Source: a bacterium (GTDB taxonomy: Bacteria; Bdellovibrionota; UBA2428). From it: 38,507 bases of DNA. The position numbers and the translations under genes are program-made. Shown here piece by piece: positions 23,541 through 32,888 of this stretch; position 1 is the stretch's first letter; the number at the start of each line of letters is the position of its first letter. Below the pieces are notes generated by a model. The model ran no database searches, was not told the origin of the DNA, and saw only the letters and a program-made list of their open reading frames with translations. The stretch spans positions 1 to 38,507 of the forward strand of contig JAACVK010000047.1 in assembly GCA_009991595.1 (NCBI GenBank). Reading direction: 5' to 3'.

Positions 23541-24290
23541 CTATTTGCGCTTAACTGCAAAACCACCGAGAAACTCTCTATTCATTCGAGCAATGTTCTC
23601 AAGCGTAATTTCCTTTGGACAAGCGGCTTCACAAGCTCCGGTAACCGTGCAATTTCCAAAGCCTTCTTTGTCCATTTGAGCGACCATCTTGAGCACTCGT
23701 TCATGCTTCTCAGGAGCACCTTGGGGCAATAGAGAAAGGTGAGAAACCTTAGCTGAAACGAACAACATCGCAGAAGCATTCTTACAACTGGCCACACACG
23801 CGCCGCAGCCAATGCAAGCAGCTGCATCAAAAGCCATGTCAGAATATTCTTTAGAAACCGGAATCGCGTTGGCATCAGGAGCATTTCCTGTATTCACAGA
23901 AACATAACCGCCCGCTTGTTGAATACGATCAAACGCAGATCGATCCACCATCAAGTCTTTGTGTATAGGAAAAGCTTTTGCTCGGAAGGGTTCAACATGA
24001 ATCACTTCTCCGTCTTTGAATCGACGCATATGAAGTTGACAAGTCGTTGTTGCTTTGTCGGGCCCATGAGCCGATCCATTGATGACCATTGAACAAGATC
24101 CACAAATTCCCTCACGGCAATCATGATCGAAGGCAATGGGATCATGCCCTTGATGAATGATGTCTTGGTTTAAAACATCAAGCATTTCAAGAAAGGAAAC
24201 ATCCGGAGAAACATCGTTGAGTTTGTATTCAACGAAACGACCTTTGTCTTTGTCACTTTTTTGGCGCCAAACTTTAAGTGTTAAATTCAT
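23541..24290 (-). CDS. sdhB: Succinate dehydrogenase/fumarate reductase iron-sulfur subunit
   Basis: This 249-residue protein carries the three cluster motifs of SdhB/FrdB: the [2Fe-2S] cysteines Cys58, Cys63, Cys66 and Cys84 ([10 protein letters not shown]), the [4Fe-4S] set Cys159, Cys162, Cys165 and Cys169 ([11 protein letters not shown]), and the third-cluster cysteines Cys214, Cys220 and Cys224 ([11 protein letters not shown]). It passes electrons from SdhA to the membrane subunit. It starts 10 nt after sdhA with a GAGGA Shine-Dalgarno. The sequence alone does not tell whether the complex runs mainly as succinate oxidase or fumarate reductase. Confidence 0.97.
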   Translation of the reverse strand: MNLTLKVWRQKSDKDKGRFVEYKLNDVSPDVSFLEMLDVLNQDIIHQGHDPIAFDHDCREGICGSCSMVINGSAHGPDKATTTCQLHMRRFKDGEVIHVEPFRAKAFPIHKDLMVDRSAFDRIQQAGGYVSVNTGNAPDANAIPVSKEYSDMAFDAAACIGCGACVASCKNASAMLFVSAKVSHLSLLPQGAPEKHERVLKMVAQMDKEGFGNCTVTGACEAACPKEITLENIARMNREFLGGFAVKRK

Positions 24291-24300
24291 CTTCTCATCC

Positions 24301-26217
24301 TCACTTGTAACTTCGTTGAGTTAGTTTAACATTTTCAAATTTAAGTTCTTCTTTGTGCAACTCTTGAGCCTGCCCTTCGCCCTTATGTTCCCATGCAGCG
24401 ACATAGCAATAGTTCTCGTCGTCACGAAGCGCTTCATTTTCAGGGGTTTGGTGCTCTTCTCTAAAGTGACCACCGCAAGACTCTTCCCGATTGAGGGCGT
24501 CCCGACACATCAGCTCCCCCAGTTCCAGGAAGTCGCCCAAACGCCAAGCTTTTTCTAGCTCTTGGTTGATGTCGCTTCCATCTCCGGGAACTGCCAAGTC
24601 ATTCTTGAACTCTTCTTTAAGCTTGGGGATTTCACGAAGAGCTTCTTCCAAGCCCTCTTTATTGCGAGCCATTCCGCACTTGTCCCACATGATCTTCCCA
24701 AGTTTTCTATGAATTTGATCAACGGTTTGCGAGCCTTTGGCCGCAATCATCTTGTCGTTAAGCCCAATGGACTCTGCGGCAGCAGTTTTAAAGGCTTCAT
24801 GATTGGTATCCACCTTTTCCATCTTAGTCGCCCCAATGTAGTTACCTACAGAATAAGGCGCAACAAAGTAACCGTCCGCTAAGCCCTGCATCAAAGCCGA
24901 AGCCCCCAGTCTATTTGCACCATGATCTGAGAAGTTAGCTTCACCCAGCACAAACAATCCAGGAATCGTGCTCATCAAGTTGTAATCAACCCACAAGCCA
25001 CCCATGGTGTAATGCACAGCTGGGAAAATACGCATTGGAAGTTTGTAAGGGTTCTCAGCTGTAATCTTTTCATACATCTGAAAGAGATTTCCATATTTGG
25101 CTCGAATGGTGTCTTCTCCATCACGCTTGATCGCATCAGAGAAGTCCAGATAGACAGCCAAGCCAGACTCACCGACCCCAAGCCCTTCGTCACAAACTTT
25201 CTTTGCATTCCGAGAGGCTACGTCTCGAGGCACCAAGTTACCAAAACTTGGATAGATTCTTTCCAAGTAATAGTCTCGATCTTGCTCAGGAATTTCATTT
25301 GCCGGCCGTTTATCGCCTTTTTGTTTAGGCACCCAAACTCTTCCATCGTTCCTCAAAGACTCACTCATAAGAGTCAGTTTTGATTGATGATCTCCACTAA
25401 CCGGGATGCACGTGGGATGAATTTGCGTGTAACAGGGGTTGGCAAAATAAGCACCTCTCTTATGACAGCGCCAAGCGGCAGTCGCATTGGAGTTTTTTGC
25501 ATTCGTAGAAAGGTAAAAAACGTTTCCATACCCGCCGGTACAAAGTAAGACCGCATCGGCTTCGTAGCTCTCAATCTCACCGGTCAAAAGATTCCGCGCC
25601 ACAACTCCTCGAGCCTTGCCGTCGATGACAACAAGATCGAGCATCTCTCGACGTGGCAACATTCTGACGTTCTTGTTTTCAACTTGTCTCATTAAAGCCG
25701 CATAAGCACCCAGTAATAATTGTTGTCCGGTTTGTCCACGAGCGTAAAAAGTCCGAGAAACCTGAGCTCCACCAAAAGAACGATTGTCTAAAAGCCCACC
25801 GTAATCACGCGCAAAAGGAACACCTTGAGCCACGCACTGATCGATGATGTTTCCAGACAGTTCTGCTAGACGGTGCACATTGGCTTCTCGAGAACGATAA
25901 TCCCCACCTTTAACAGTGTCGTAGAAGAGTCTGTAAACACTGTCGCCATCGTTTTTATAGTTTTTAGCAGCATTGATGCCACCTTGGGCGGCAATCGAAT
26001 GAGCACGTCTTGCAGAGTCGTGAATTGTGAGTGCGTCGACATGGTAGCCCATCTCTCCAAGAGAAGCCGCAGCACTGGCACCAGCCAAGCCGGTTCCAAC
26101 CACAATAATTTTATGTTTTCTTCGATTGGCCGGATTCACTAATTTATTTTCAAATTTGCGGTTCGACCATTTCTGGGAGAGCTCTCCGCTAGGTATTTTT
26201 GCGTCTAACTTTGTCAT
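24301..26217 (-). CDS. sdhA: Succinate dehydrogenase/fumarate reductase flavoprotein subunit
   Basis: This protein of about 638 residues has the N-terminal FAD-binding motif GTGLAG (about 41-46) and HSIAAQGG (about 73-80), whose His is the usual covalent FAD anchor. Substrate-site regions [14 protein letters not shown] and [20 protein letters not shown] lie further on. It oxidises succinate to fumarate on the cytoplasmic face. The ATG at 26217 is chosen over an upstream in-frame ATG at 26256 because GGTAGGA lies about 6 nt upstream and because the earlier start would run into sdhC. Its length and close relation to the menaquinone-linked (B. subtilis/epsilon-type) enzymes fit the single-subunit SdhC next to it. 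Confidence 0.97.
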   Translation of the reverse strand: MTKLDAKIPSGELSQKWSNRKFENKLVNPANRRKHKIIVVGTGLAGASAAASLGEMGYHVDALTIHDSARRAHSIAAQGGINAAKNYKNDGDSVYRLFYDTVKGGDYRSREANVHRLAELSGNIIDQCVAQGVPFARDYGGLLDNRSFGGAQVSRTFYARGQTGQQLLLGAYAALMRQVENKNVRMLPRREMLDLVVIDGKARGVVARNLLTGEIESYEADAVLLCTGGYGNVFYLSTNAKNSNATAAWRCHKRGAYFANPCYTQIHPTCIPVSGDHQSKLTLMSESLRNDGRVWVPKQKGDKRPANEIPEQDRDYYLERIYPSFGNLVPRDVASRNAKKVCDEGLGVGESGLAVYLDFSDAIKRDGEDTIRAKYGNLFQMYEKITAENPYKLPMRIFPAVHYTMGGLWVDYNLMSTIPGLFVLGEANFSDHGANRLGASALMQGLADGYFVAPYSVGNYIGATKMEKVDTNHEAFKTAAAESIGLNDKMIAAKGSQTVDQIHRKLGKIMWDKCGMARNKEGLEEALREIPKLKEEFKNDLAVPGDGSDINQELEKAWRLGDFLELGELMCRDALNREESCGGHFREEHQTPENEALRDDENYCYVAAWEHKGEGQAQELHKEELKFENVKLTQRSYK

Positions 26218-26233
26218 ACTAATCCTACCTTTT

Positions 26234-26905
26234 TTACCTGTGCACCAAATACACATAGAGGGGTTGTGAAATAAAACCTAAGGCTACAATGAGAGCATAG
26301 ACCACCGCCAAACATTTGATATGAGCCGACCACTTAGGGTGTCCAAATCCGATTGACTGAAAAGCCGCTGCAAATCCATGTTTTAAGTGGAACCCTAAAA
26401 GTGCCAGTGAAAAGCAATACCAAGCCACATAGACCGGACTTTGAAAAACTTCGATCACAAGACGATGTAGATCACGCATTTCAACTCCGTCATGGGTGAT
26501 CGTGTAGAGAGTTCCATATTTAAAGGTGATAAGATGCAGAACAATGAACACTGCCAAAATCGAACCAGTGCCTGCCATCGTGCGAGAAGCCAAACTAGCC
26601 GCCTTCTGATCGGCAGCATCCACAGCATAGCCCTGTGTTCTTGCACGCTTGTTCTCCCAAGTTAGGGTAATTCCGCAAACAAAGTGAATGCCCATCAGCG
26701 CTAACAAGCCGATAGCAATCAATGGATAGGCCGGGTTGTGAGTTAACTGGTGCCCGTAAGTGTTGTAGGCTTGAGCCCCTTTAAAAATAAGTAAGTTTCC
26801 GGTCATGTGGGCCAAGACAAAGCCGCTCAAGCCCAATCCTGTGAGTCCCATAATCGCCTTCTTCACTACCGAAGAACGAAGTAGAGTTAATGTTGCCGTT
26901 GCCAT
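26234..26905 (-). CDS. sdhC: Succinate dehydrogenase cytochrome b558-type membrane subunit
   Basis: This 223-residue protein has five hydrophobic segments and several in-membrane histidines suited to bind two haems: His33 (LAHMTGN), His74 (MGIHFVCG), His124 (VLHLITF) and His173/His176 (FHLKHGF). This is the type B layout, with one subunit and no SdhD, known from Bacillus, Wolinella and many Deltaproteobacteria, and usually menaquinone-linked. A strong AGGAAGGAG Shine-Dalgarno precedes the ATG. It starts 20 nt after the acyl-CoA dehydrogenase gene, so they probably share a transcript. Confidence 0.95.
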   Translation of the reverse strand: MATATLTLLRSSVVKKAIMGLTGLGLSGFVLAHMTGNLLIFKGAQAYNTYGHQLTHNPAYPLIAIGLLALMGIHFVCGITLTWENKRARTQGYAVDAADQKAASLASRTMAGTGSILAVFIVLHLITFKYGTLYTITHDGVEMRDLHRLVIEVFQSPVYVAWYCFSLALLGFHLKHGFAAAFQSIGFGHPKWSAHIKCLAVVYALIVALGFISQPLYVYLVHR

Positions 26906-26925
26906 AAAAGCAAACTCCTTCCTAT

Positions 26926-28134
26926 CTAGCTCTCAATGCCTTTGAGAACTTGACTTGCAATTACAAGTCGCTGAATTTCACTGGTTCCTTCATAAATTTC
27001 CGTAATCTTTGCATCACGGAAATGTCTTTCCATTGGATATTCTCGAATGTAGCCATAACCACCTAAAATCTGTATTCCTTTTACAGCGGCTGCCATGCAA
27101 GCTTCAGACGCAAACAGTTTTGCTTGGGCAGCTTCAGCCGAAAAGCGTTGTTTACGGTCTTTCTTTAAAGCCGCGGAACGCATCAACAATCTTGCTGCAT
27201 CGGTTTGCGTTGCAATGTCAGCCAAGTAACCTTGAATGGCACCAAACTGAGAGATCTCCTGATTAAAAGCCTTGCGCTCTCGCGAATATACAGCTGCTTC
27301 TTCAAGCACTGCACGAGAGATGCCTACGGCTTGTGCTGAAATACCAATGCGTCCGCCATCGAGTGTGTTCATGGCAACTTTAAATCCATCGGCCTCGGCG
27401 CCAAGCATATGACTCTCGGGCACTTCAACATTTTCTAAAATAATCTGTGTGGTGCTAGAACCGTTGATACCAAGTTTGTCTTCAACCTTACCAACACTGT
27501 AACCTTTGGTGGAAGCATCTACCACAAACCCAGCTATTCCTTTGTGTTTTTTTGCAGGGTCAACAATGGCGTAAACGACGGCCACTTCGGCTTCGCGACC
27601 ATTGGTGATGAAGTTTTTAACTCCATTGAGTATCCACTTGCCGTTCTTTTTAACAGCGGTGGTTTTCATTCCTGCAGCATCAGAGCCACTGGCTGGTTCA
27701 CTTAAACAATAACATCCAAGCTTTTTGCCAGAGGCTAGATCTTTTAAATATTTTTCTTTAACTTCATTCGTGCCAAATTCAGTAATTGGATGACAAACTA
27801 AGCTATTGTTAACTGACATAATCACAGACGTGGAGGCACAAGCTACAGAGATTTCTTCCAGAACCGTGACATAAGAAAGCGTATCAAGCCCACTTCCGCC
27901 CCATTTTTCAGGGACCATGATCCCCATAAAGCCCATTTCACCCATCTGCTGAATGATTTCTTTCGGGAATTTATGTTCTTTGTCGATCGAATCGGCATGA
28001 GGGGCAATCTCGGCTTGAGCAAATTTACGAGCCATTTCTGCAAGTTCTAAGTGTTCATCGCTTAAAAAAGCATCGTTCCAGTAGGTGAATCGCCCATTTG
28101 CCATTGATTCGATTATCTTAATGCTCTGATCCAT
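26926..28134 (-). CDS. Acyl-CoA dehydrogenase (short-chain/butyryl type)
   Basis: This 402-residue protein has the full ACAD fold. It shows the N-terminal helical domain (HLELAEMARKFAQAEIAP), the FAD/substrate region CYCLSEPASGSDAAGMKT and ITNGREAEVAVVYA, and a C-terminal domain with the catalytic base Glu382 in IYEGTSEIQRL, the position used by short-chain and medium-chain enzymes. It oxidises acyl-CoA to enoyl-CoA, passing electrons to ETF. An ATG ten codons in (MANGRF) is an alternative start. It opens the acyl-CoA dehydrogenase-sdhCAB group and is divergent from a lipoprotein gene. The chain-length preference is not determined. Confidence 0.95.
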   Translation of the reverse strand: MDQSIKIIESMANGRFTYWNDAFLSDEHLELAEMARKFAQAEIAPHADSIDKEHKFPKEIIQQMGEMGFMGIMVPEKWGGSGLDTLSYVTVLEEISVACASTSVIMSVNNSLVCHPITEFGTNEVKEKYLKDLASGKKLGCYCLSEPASGSDAAGMKTTAVKKNGKWILNGVKNFITNGREAEVAVVYAIVDPAKKHKGIAGFVVDASTKGYSVGKVEDKLGINGSSTTQIILENVEVPESHMLGAEADGFKVAMNTLDGGRIGISAQAVGISRAVLEEAAVYSRERKAFNQEISQFGAIQGYLADIATQTDAARLLMRSAALKKDRKQRFSAEAAQAKLFASEACMAAAVKGIQILGGYGYIREYPMERHFRDAKITEIYEGTSEIQRLVIASQVLKGIES

Positions 28135-28228
28135 TTTTGAAAAGCAAGTTGCCGTATTTTCTTAGAAAAATTCAAAGGTCTCAAAGGATAGCCATTATCA
28201 TAACCCTACGGGCAAAGTCCGCTGTTGC

Positions 28229-28256
28229 TTGCATAATGCTCATAGCTCGCTAGAAT
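28229..28256 (+). promoter_or_regulatory. Putative promoter of the lipoprotein gene
   Basis: TTGCAT (28229-28234) and TAGAAT (28251-28256) are 16 nt apart. The -10 ends 7 nt before the ATG at 28264 with no Shine-Dalgarno, consistent with a leaderless transcript. Confidence 0.45.
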
Positions 28257-28263
28257 CAACCTC

Positions 28264-29613
28264 ATGATCAGAAGCTTTGCGTCTGCACTCTTGGCCCTCC
28301 TCATTCTTTCCTGCAGCAACGAGCCATCTACGGGCACTTTGGAGTTTCGCATCATCGATCAAGACCTCCAAGACTCTGGACCTCATGCCTTACTTGCAGC
28401 ACCTCAATTAAATGCCAGTTACTGCTACGCTATTCATCTCACAGGCGAGAATATCCCCGAACCTGCGGGTGCCGACCGAGACATTTTCACGGTCGGCGGC
28501 GGAAACAACGAACCCGATGAAGGAGAACATTGCACCATCGAACAAGGCCAAATCAGTGGTTCTTACCGTTATGGCGACACCGCTCAAATTAAGGTTCCTG
28601 AGAACTCAAACTTGACCATTCAGCTCATTGGAGTTCCCCTGTCAGAACTCAACGCCAATGGAATTGCCAATTGTAGTGGTGCCTTTGAATGGAAGCCGGT
28701 GGTGGATTTTGACCGTGAAGACAATCTTGTGTTTCTGGCCGGTCAATATCTCCCTGCTTATAAATATACGTTTTATCTGTTAGCGGAAGCTAGAGATGTG
28801 CGCGTCAACAAAGGCGAACAAACAAATGTCGTTTTGAATAAAACTCCTTCACTGCATGAACACCCTTGCTTTTCGGAAATCAGAGAACTCTACACCGCGG
28901 CTTCCGGTGGAACTGTTGATCGAACGTGGGTAAACGGCTACGACCACACGAACTCTTATAGATTCGCAAGAGTTAACGCGACCAAGGGGATATATCTAGA
29001 CTATGTTTTCTCAAATGGTTACGCTAACAAAGCCTTGTGTGATGGCTTTGACACATCGACTGGAAACGATTTTGCATGCACAGGAACCATCAACATGAAT
29101 GTGAATGACAATTCTCATGGCGCGCTTTCGCTTGGAATACTCAATACCTACAATGCTTTCTTTCTCGCAGAAACTCTCAACAGCAATGATAATTCTGTAG
29201 CCGATGCTAACAACGCTGACATATGGAAAAATTCAGGGACCGCCCCCGGCGGTTGGCAATCAAGTATTTACACAACAAACCCTTCCTCCAGCGGAACATT
29301 CTTCCCGACCTGGTCCGTGCAGGCTTCCGGCCAATATTTTGCGGCCACCGATGGCAAGGGATTAAAATGGGCCGGCGGACAAGCCGACAATTGCACCAGC
29401 AAAGAAGATGGCACTTCCTTTTCTTGTGGTGTCATCTACAAGAGTTGGGACAATGGCCAATCTTGGTATCGGGTTTTCGAAGGTTATAAAAATAGCAAAA
29501 TCACGGATGGCAAAAAGCACGCCGAACGAGGAACCATGTTTTTTGCAGAAGCCTTCACTCTCACAACTGGCGCAACCTCAGACCGCATCCGATTTCTATA
29601 CTCGCGTGATTGA
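28264..29613 (+). CDS. Large lipoprotein of unknown function
   Basis: This 449-residue protein begins with a lipoprotein signal (MIRSFASALLALLILSC, lipobox LILSC with Cys17, followed by Ser, which favours outer-membrane sorting). The mature part is rich in Asn, Ser, Thr, Gly and Tyr, with several Cys residues (including ANCSGAFEW, CDGFDTSTGNDFACTG, NCTSKEDGTSFSCG) that may form disulphides. It lacks any membrane span, which fits an exposed beta-rich protein. Repeated phrases with NGY, NDN and TxD suggest a beta-propeller or beta-sandwich, but no family is recognised. It is translationally coupled by TGATG to the following membrane protein, so the two may work together. Confidence 0.75.
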   Translation: MIRSFASALLALLILSCSNEPSTGTLEFRIIDQDLQDSGPHALLAAPQLNASYCYAIHLTGENIPEPAGADRDIFTVGGGNNEPDEGEHCTIEQGQISGSYRYGDTAQIKVPENSNLTIQLIGVPLSELNANGIANCSGAFEWKPVVDFDREDNLVFLAGQYLPAYKYTFYLLAEARDVRVNKGEQTNVVLNKTPSLHEHPCFSEIRELYTAASGGTVDRTWVNGYDHTNSYRFARVNATKGIYLDYVFSNGYANKALCDGFDTSTGNDFACTGTINMNVNDNSHGALSLGILNTYNAFFLAETLNSNDNSVADANNADIWKNSGTAPGGWQSSIYTTNPSSSGTFFPTWSVQASGQYFAATDGKGLKWAGGQADNCTSKEDGTSFSCGVIYKSWDNGQSWYRVFEGYKNSKITDGKKHAERGTMFFAEAFTLTTGATSDRIRFLYSRD

Positions 29614-31112
29614 TGCTAAAAACTCCTGACATGCGCAGCAAACTTGAATCACCCTTGGTTGTTTTATTGGGCTTTGCTATCTTTTTCTTTTTTCAGTCTC
29701 AAGCCCCGTTCATCTCTGAACCGGATGGATACTATCACGCAAAGTTTGCCTACTTGCTTCGCTCGCTTGGCTTCATAAAAGACTTTAGCTGGACCACGCT
29801 TAGTTTTTGGACAGAAGATTTTTCCGACAAAGAACTTCTCTACCATTACCTGCTTGTGCCCTTCACCTATCTAAACCTTCAAGAAGGCATCAAATTAGCC
29901 ACTGTGTGTTTTGCGACCTTCAGTTTTTGGAGCTTTTACAAGCTTCTTAGACTCAACAAAGTAGCCCTCACTCTGCCTTGGCTTCTTGCCTTTTTTTCTT
30001 GCGGAGCTTTGTTTCTCATTCGAATGAACGCGCCCCGGCCTCATGTCCTAGCCGTTGGTCTTTGCCTTTGGTCGATCCACTTCATACTCAACAAACAACA
30101 CCGAGCCGCTGGCATGCTCAGTTTCTTCTACACGCTTAGCTATACAGGCTTTATACTGCCTATGATTTTTTCCTTTTTAGCGGGCTGCTATGACTTTAGC
30201 CAGACCCGCAAAGCCTCTGGCTTTCAATGTTTTTTTTGGGTGTGCTCAGGAGTGCTCTTAGCCACAGTTGCTAATCCATACTTTCCTCGAAACGTCGAAA
30301 TGTTCTACTTGCAGAATATTTTCACACTTTGGATGGCCACTATGTCGGACTTTCGCCCCAACGTGGGCGGCGAATTTTACCCTTTAAACACCCGCCAAAT
30401 TATGACCGAAATGCCCTTGCTCTTCATTCTATCCCTGACCGTCGTCTTAAATTTGCTCAATCAAAAAATGAAAGCCTCTGAGAAAACACAAAAGATGTTT
30501 TTGTTTGTGTTTACTCTCACCTTGATGAGCATGCTTTCAAAACGCTTTGTCGAATATGCTGTCCCTGCGTTCTTAGTCTTTTGTGCTCTAAGCCTCACTC
30601 CTATGCTACAAGGACTCACGTCGAAACTAAGAAGCTCTGGAAGCAAGAGCGTGTTTTATTCTGTAATTTTGCTGGGGTTCATTGCGCCTTTCACCTTTCA
30701 CTCGACCGCCAACCTTGGCAAATACTTTCACTTCAGATCTTCTCGCTTTAAACTGCCCAGCCTAGAACTTCGAGCCTATGCTAAGGACAACGACGTCATC
30801 TTTAGCTGCGACTGGGACGATACTCCCGAGCTTTGGTATTACAATAGCCAGTTTCGCTACCTAGTATTTTTAGATCCAAACTTTATGTATTATCGCTTTC
30901 CCGAGAAATACAAATTATGGAGGCAGCTCACCGGAGGACAATTCAATGCACGTCGCTCAAGCCAAATTCTACAGCAGACCTTTGAGTCTAAAATCGGTGT
31001 TTGCGGCTCTGAATATAAAGCCTTTCGCCAAAGGCTCGACCCGGAATACTTTGAAATTCTTTACGAAGACCCTAAAAGCTTTGTCTTTAGAGTCCAGCAA
31101 CCTGCACAATAG
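29613..31112 (+). CDS. Multi-span membrane protein, possible GT-C glycosyltransferase
   Basis: This protein of about 499 residues has ten or so hydrophobic helices and a soluble C-terminal tail of about 120 residues. The first extracytoplasmic loop contains ISEPDGYYHAKFAYLLRS; a D-x-Y-Y-H layout in this position recalls the acidic loop of STT3-type oligosaccharyl transferases and other GT-C enzymes. It could therefore transfer a lipid-linked sugar, perhaps to the lipoprotein encoded just upstream, but this is inference. The ATG at 29613 overlaps the lipoprotein stop as TGATG; an in-frame TTG lies one codon before it. It ends 1 nt short of the convergent trmH stop. Confidence 0.65.
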   Translation: MLKTPDMRSKLESPLVVLLGFAIFFFFQSQAPFISEPDGYYHAKFAYLLRSLGFIKDFSWTTLSFWTEDFSDKELLYHYLLVPFTYLNLQEGIKLATVCFATFSFWSFYKLLRLNKVALTLPWLLAFFSCGALFLIRMNAPRPHVLAVGLCLWSIHFILNKQHRAAGMLSFFYTLSYTGFILPMIFSFLAGCYDFSQTRKASGFQCFFWVCSGVLLATVANPYFPRNVEMFYLQNIFTLWMATMSDFRPNVGGEFYPLNTRQIMTEMPLLFILSLTVVLNLLNQKMKASEKTQKMFLFVFTLTLMSMLSKRFVEYAVPAFLVFCALSLTPMLQGLTSKLRSSGSKSVFYSVILLGFIAPFTFHSTANLGKYFHFRSSRFKLPSLELRAYAKDNDVIFSCDWDDTPELWYYNSQFRYLVFLDPNFMYYRFPEKYKLWRQLTGGQFNARRSSQILQQTFESKIGVCGSEYKAFRQRLDPEYFEILYEDPKSFVFRVQQPAQ

Positions 31113-31113
31113 T

Positions 31114-31773
31114 TTAAATAAATTCCTTTTTTTGAAGAACTTCGACCATTCTCGGTGGCGCCGCTTTTTTGTAAAATTTAGCTTTCAGGGCAAGACGTTC
31201 GTCTGTAGTTAGTGGCCTATTTCTATCCTTCACCTTCTGGTGCCAGGATGAAATGATGATCGCACCTGCAATAGAAACATTCAAAGATTGGGTAAAGCCA
31301 ACTGTGGGAATCTGCAAAAGCACATCCGCTTGTTCAATCATTTCAGGACTACAGCCGGTGATTTCTCTCCCTAGCACCACGCAATCACGCTCACTCCACT
31401 CGAAAGATTCTAAATCTTGAGCCTCGTCACAAAGAGCCGTAACCACCAAGCGATAACCGCGATCTTTAATTTCCTTAATAGACTTTAAACTGTCAGACCA
31501 ATGGTAGACGTCGATCCAGTTATGAGCCCCTTTGGTCGTTCGATTCTTTTTAGAAACCTTGGCGTTTTCCACCACATGGATGTCTTGAATTCCAAAATTT
31601 TCGGCCGTTCGAAAAATAGCGTTGATATTGCCCCGATCGTAAAGAGATTCGAGCAACAAAGTTAAGCCGTAACTACGATGATCTAAAATGCTTTCTATTT
31701 TCTCCTGACGCTCAGGAGTCACATAGGGAGCTAAAATTTCTATGACATCTTGGTTGTTATTTGAGCCACTCAT
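31114..31773 (-). CDS. trmH: TrmH-like SPOUT 2'-O-methyltransferase
   Basis: This protein of about 219 residues has the three SpoU/TrmH motifs. Motif 1 is DRGNINAIFRTAENFG, with the Asn/Arg pair. Motif 2 is VVLGREITGCS. Motif 3 is VGFTQSLNVSIAGAIII, which closes the knotted SAM site. A phrase close to the N-terminus (LTLLLESLYDRGN) and the basic C-terminus resemble TrmH, the tRNA Gm18 methyltransferase, rather than the longer rRNA enzyme RlmB. The ATG at 31773 is preferred; an in-frame ATG at 31794 would add seven mostly hydrophobic residues. It overlaps the end of the upstream GNAT gene, so both are likely one transcript. A different RNA target is possible. Confidence 0.88.
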   Translation of the reverse strand: MSGSNNNQDVIEILAPYVTPERQEKIESILDHRSYGLTLLLESLYDRGNINAIFRTAENFGIQDIHVVENAKVSKKNRTTKGAHNWIDVYHWSDSLKSIKEIKDRGYRLVVTALCDEAQDLESFEWSERDCVVLGREITGCSPEMIEQADVLLQIPTVGFTQSLNVSIAGAIIISSWHQKVKDRNRPLTTDERLALKAKFYKKAAPPRMVEVLQKKEFI

Positions 31774-32203
31774 ACAAATGATAATGCTCCCCATTCATTT
31801 CGAGTTTCTCATACACCTTGATGGCCGATTCGTTGCGCTTATCAACATAAAGTCGCAAACCTGCTAGAGAAGAGTCAACCTGAACCATCTCTTTGAGATT
31901 CGCATATAAGTGCTTGTAGACTCCCTTTCCTCGTGCATCTTTGTGAACATAAACAGAGTGAATCCAAAGAACCGTCGCATTTCTCCAGTCGCTCCACTCA
32001 GGAACAGTGAGAAGGCATCCGCGAACTTCGCCCTCGATCTCAGCAACCCAATATTGCCCCAAAGAAGGGTCGGAAAAAAGCGCCTCAACCCCTGCGTTCA
32101 AAGTAGCAAGATCTAGCTTCAGACCTTCACTTTCCAAGGCTAAAGCCAACTGGAAGTTAACCAAAGTCTCTTTATCTGATAGCTGAGCCAATCTGATTTT
32201 CAT
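31757..32203 (-). CDS. GNAT-family N-acetyltransferase
   Basis: This protein of about 148 residues has the GNAT layout: IRLAQLSDKETLVNF at the start, beta-strands GQYWVAEIEGEVRGCLLT, the acetyl-CoA loop HKDARGKGVYKHL, and a closing LYVDKRNESAIKVYEKLEM segment. The substrate cannot be predicted. The ATG at 32203 gives a normal GNAT start; an upstream TTG at 32236 would add eleven residues. TTGCTC-N17-TAGGTT lies 11 nt upstream. It overlaps trmH downstream. Confidence 0.88.
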   Translation of the reverse strand: MKIRLAQLSDKETLVNFQLALALESEGLKLDLATLNAGVEALFSDPSLGQYWVAEIEGEVRGCLLTVPEWSDWRNATVLWIHSVYVHKDARGKGVYKHLYANLKEMVQVDSSLAGLRLYVDKRNESAIKVYEKLEMNGEHYHLYEWLK

Positions 32204-32214
32204 AGATTGACTCA

Positions 32215-32243
32215 AACCTAGCAAGCATCTGCACAATGAGCAA
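32215..32243 (-). promoter_or_regulatory. Putative promoter of the GNAT-trmH pair
   Basis: On the minus strand TTGCTC (32243-32238) and TAGGTT (32220-32215) are 17 nt apart, and the -10 ends 11 nt before the ATG at 32203. Confidence 0.35.
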
Positions 32244-32296
32244 TTCTACTTGGCTTGTCTTCCCACAAAGATTTTAGTCTGCTATCTTCAACAATC

Positions 32297-32875
32297 ATGA
32301 TTTCCTTTAAATATTTGATTTTACTTTCCACCCTTACCTTGGCTCATTTTTGCTCGACAGCTGAGCACCATAAAAGACATTCCAAACAAGTCAGTAAGGA
32401 CGCGGCCCATTTTCTGAACGCAATCCAGACTGATTCTAAATTAGGCTCTCTCAAAGCCCCTCAGTTGTGGCACATGAACTTTTCGGCTCAACCAAGCAAA
32501 AAAGATCTAGCTAACGCTAAAAAAGCAGGCGTCGAAGTGGTTATTTCTTTAAGAAACGAAAAAGAAAATCCTTACAATGAAGCTGCTGAAGCCAAGAAAT
32601 TGGGTTTGGAATACCATCAAATTCCATTGTTCGACGACAAAGGCGAAATAGACTCAAAATCGGTGGCTAAACTTGAAGAACTTCATCACGCCACTCACAA
32701 GCAAAAACAATTAATCCATTGCAGTTCAGGCAACCGCGCCGCAGCTTGGTTTGCTATTCATGTTGCCAAGAAACATCAGTTATCTGCCGACGACTCCGAA
32801 AAAATCGGTGAGAAACTCGGAATGGACAAAGACAATATGAAAACCCAAACAAGAACGTTTATTAAAAATATTTAA
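32297..32875 (+). CDS. Exported phosphatase-like protein with CX4R loop (BLH/DUF442-like)
   Basis: This 192-residue protein starts at ATG 32297 with a hydrophobic signal sequence (MISFKYLILLSTLTLAHFCSTA), so it should be exported; the Cys is not in a good lipobox. The mature part fits the protein-tyrosine-phosphatase-like fold of the beta-lactamase-hydrolase-like (DUF442) family. AGVEVVISLRNEKEN and YHQIPLFDDKGE precede the active loop HCSSGNR (Cys142 to Arg147). This CX4R loop is the form found in DUF442 and rhodanese-like proteins, shorter than the CX5R of true PTPs. It is therefore a phosphatase or sulfur-transferase candidate in the periplasm. It lies 13 nt before a methyltransferase gene. 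An in-frame TTG at 32255 is a less likely start. Confidence 0.78.
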   Translation: MISFKYLILLSTLTLAHFCSTAEHHKRHSKQVSKDAAHFLNAIQTDSKLGSLKAPQLWHMNFSAQPSKKDLANAKKAGVEVVISLRNEKENPYNEAAEAKKLGLEYHQIPLFDDKGEIDSKSVAKLEELHHATHKQKQLIHCSSGNRAAAWFAIHVAKKHQLSADDSEKIGEKLGMDKDNMKTQTRTFIKNI

Positions 32876-32888
32876 ATAGGATCTGACA

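Noticed and set aside
26256-26256. Earlier start of sdhA at 26256
   Set aside because: It would add 13 residues unlike SdhA and overlap the end of sdhC, whereas the ATG at 26217 has a well-placed Shine-Dalgarno.
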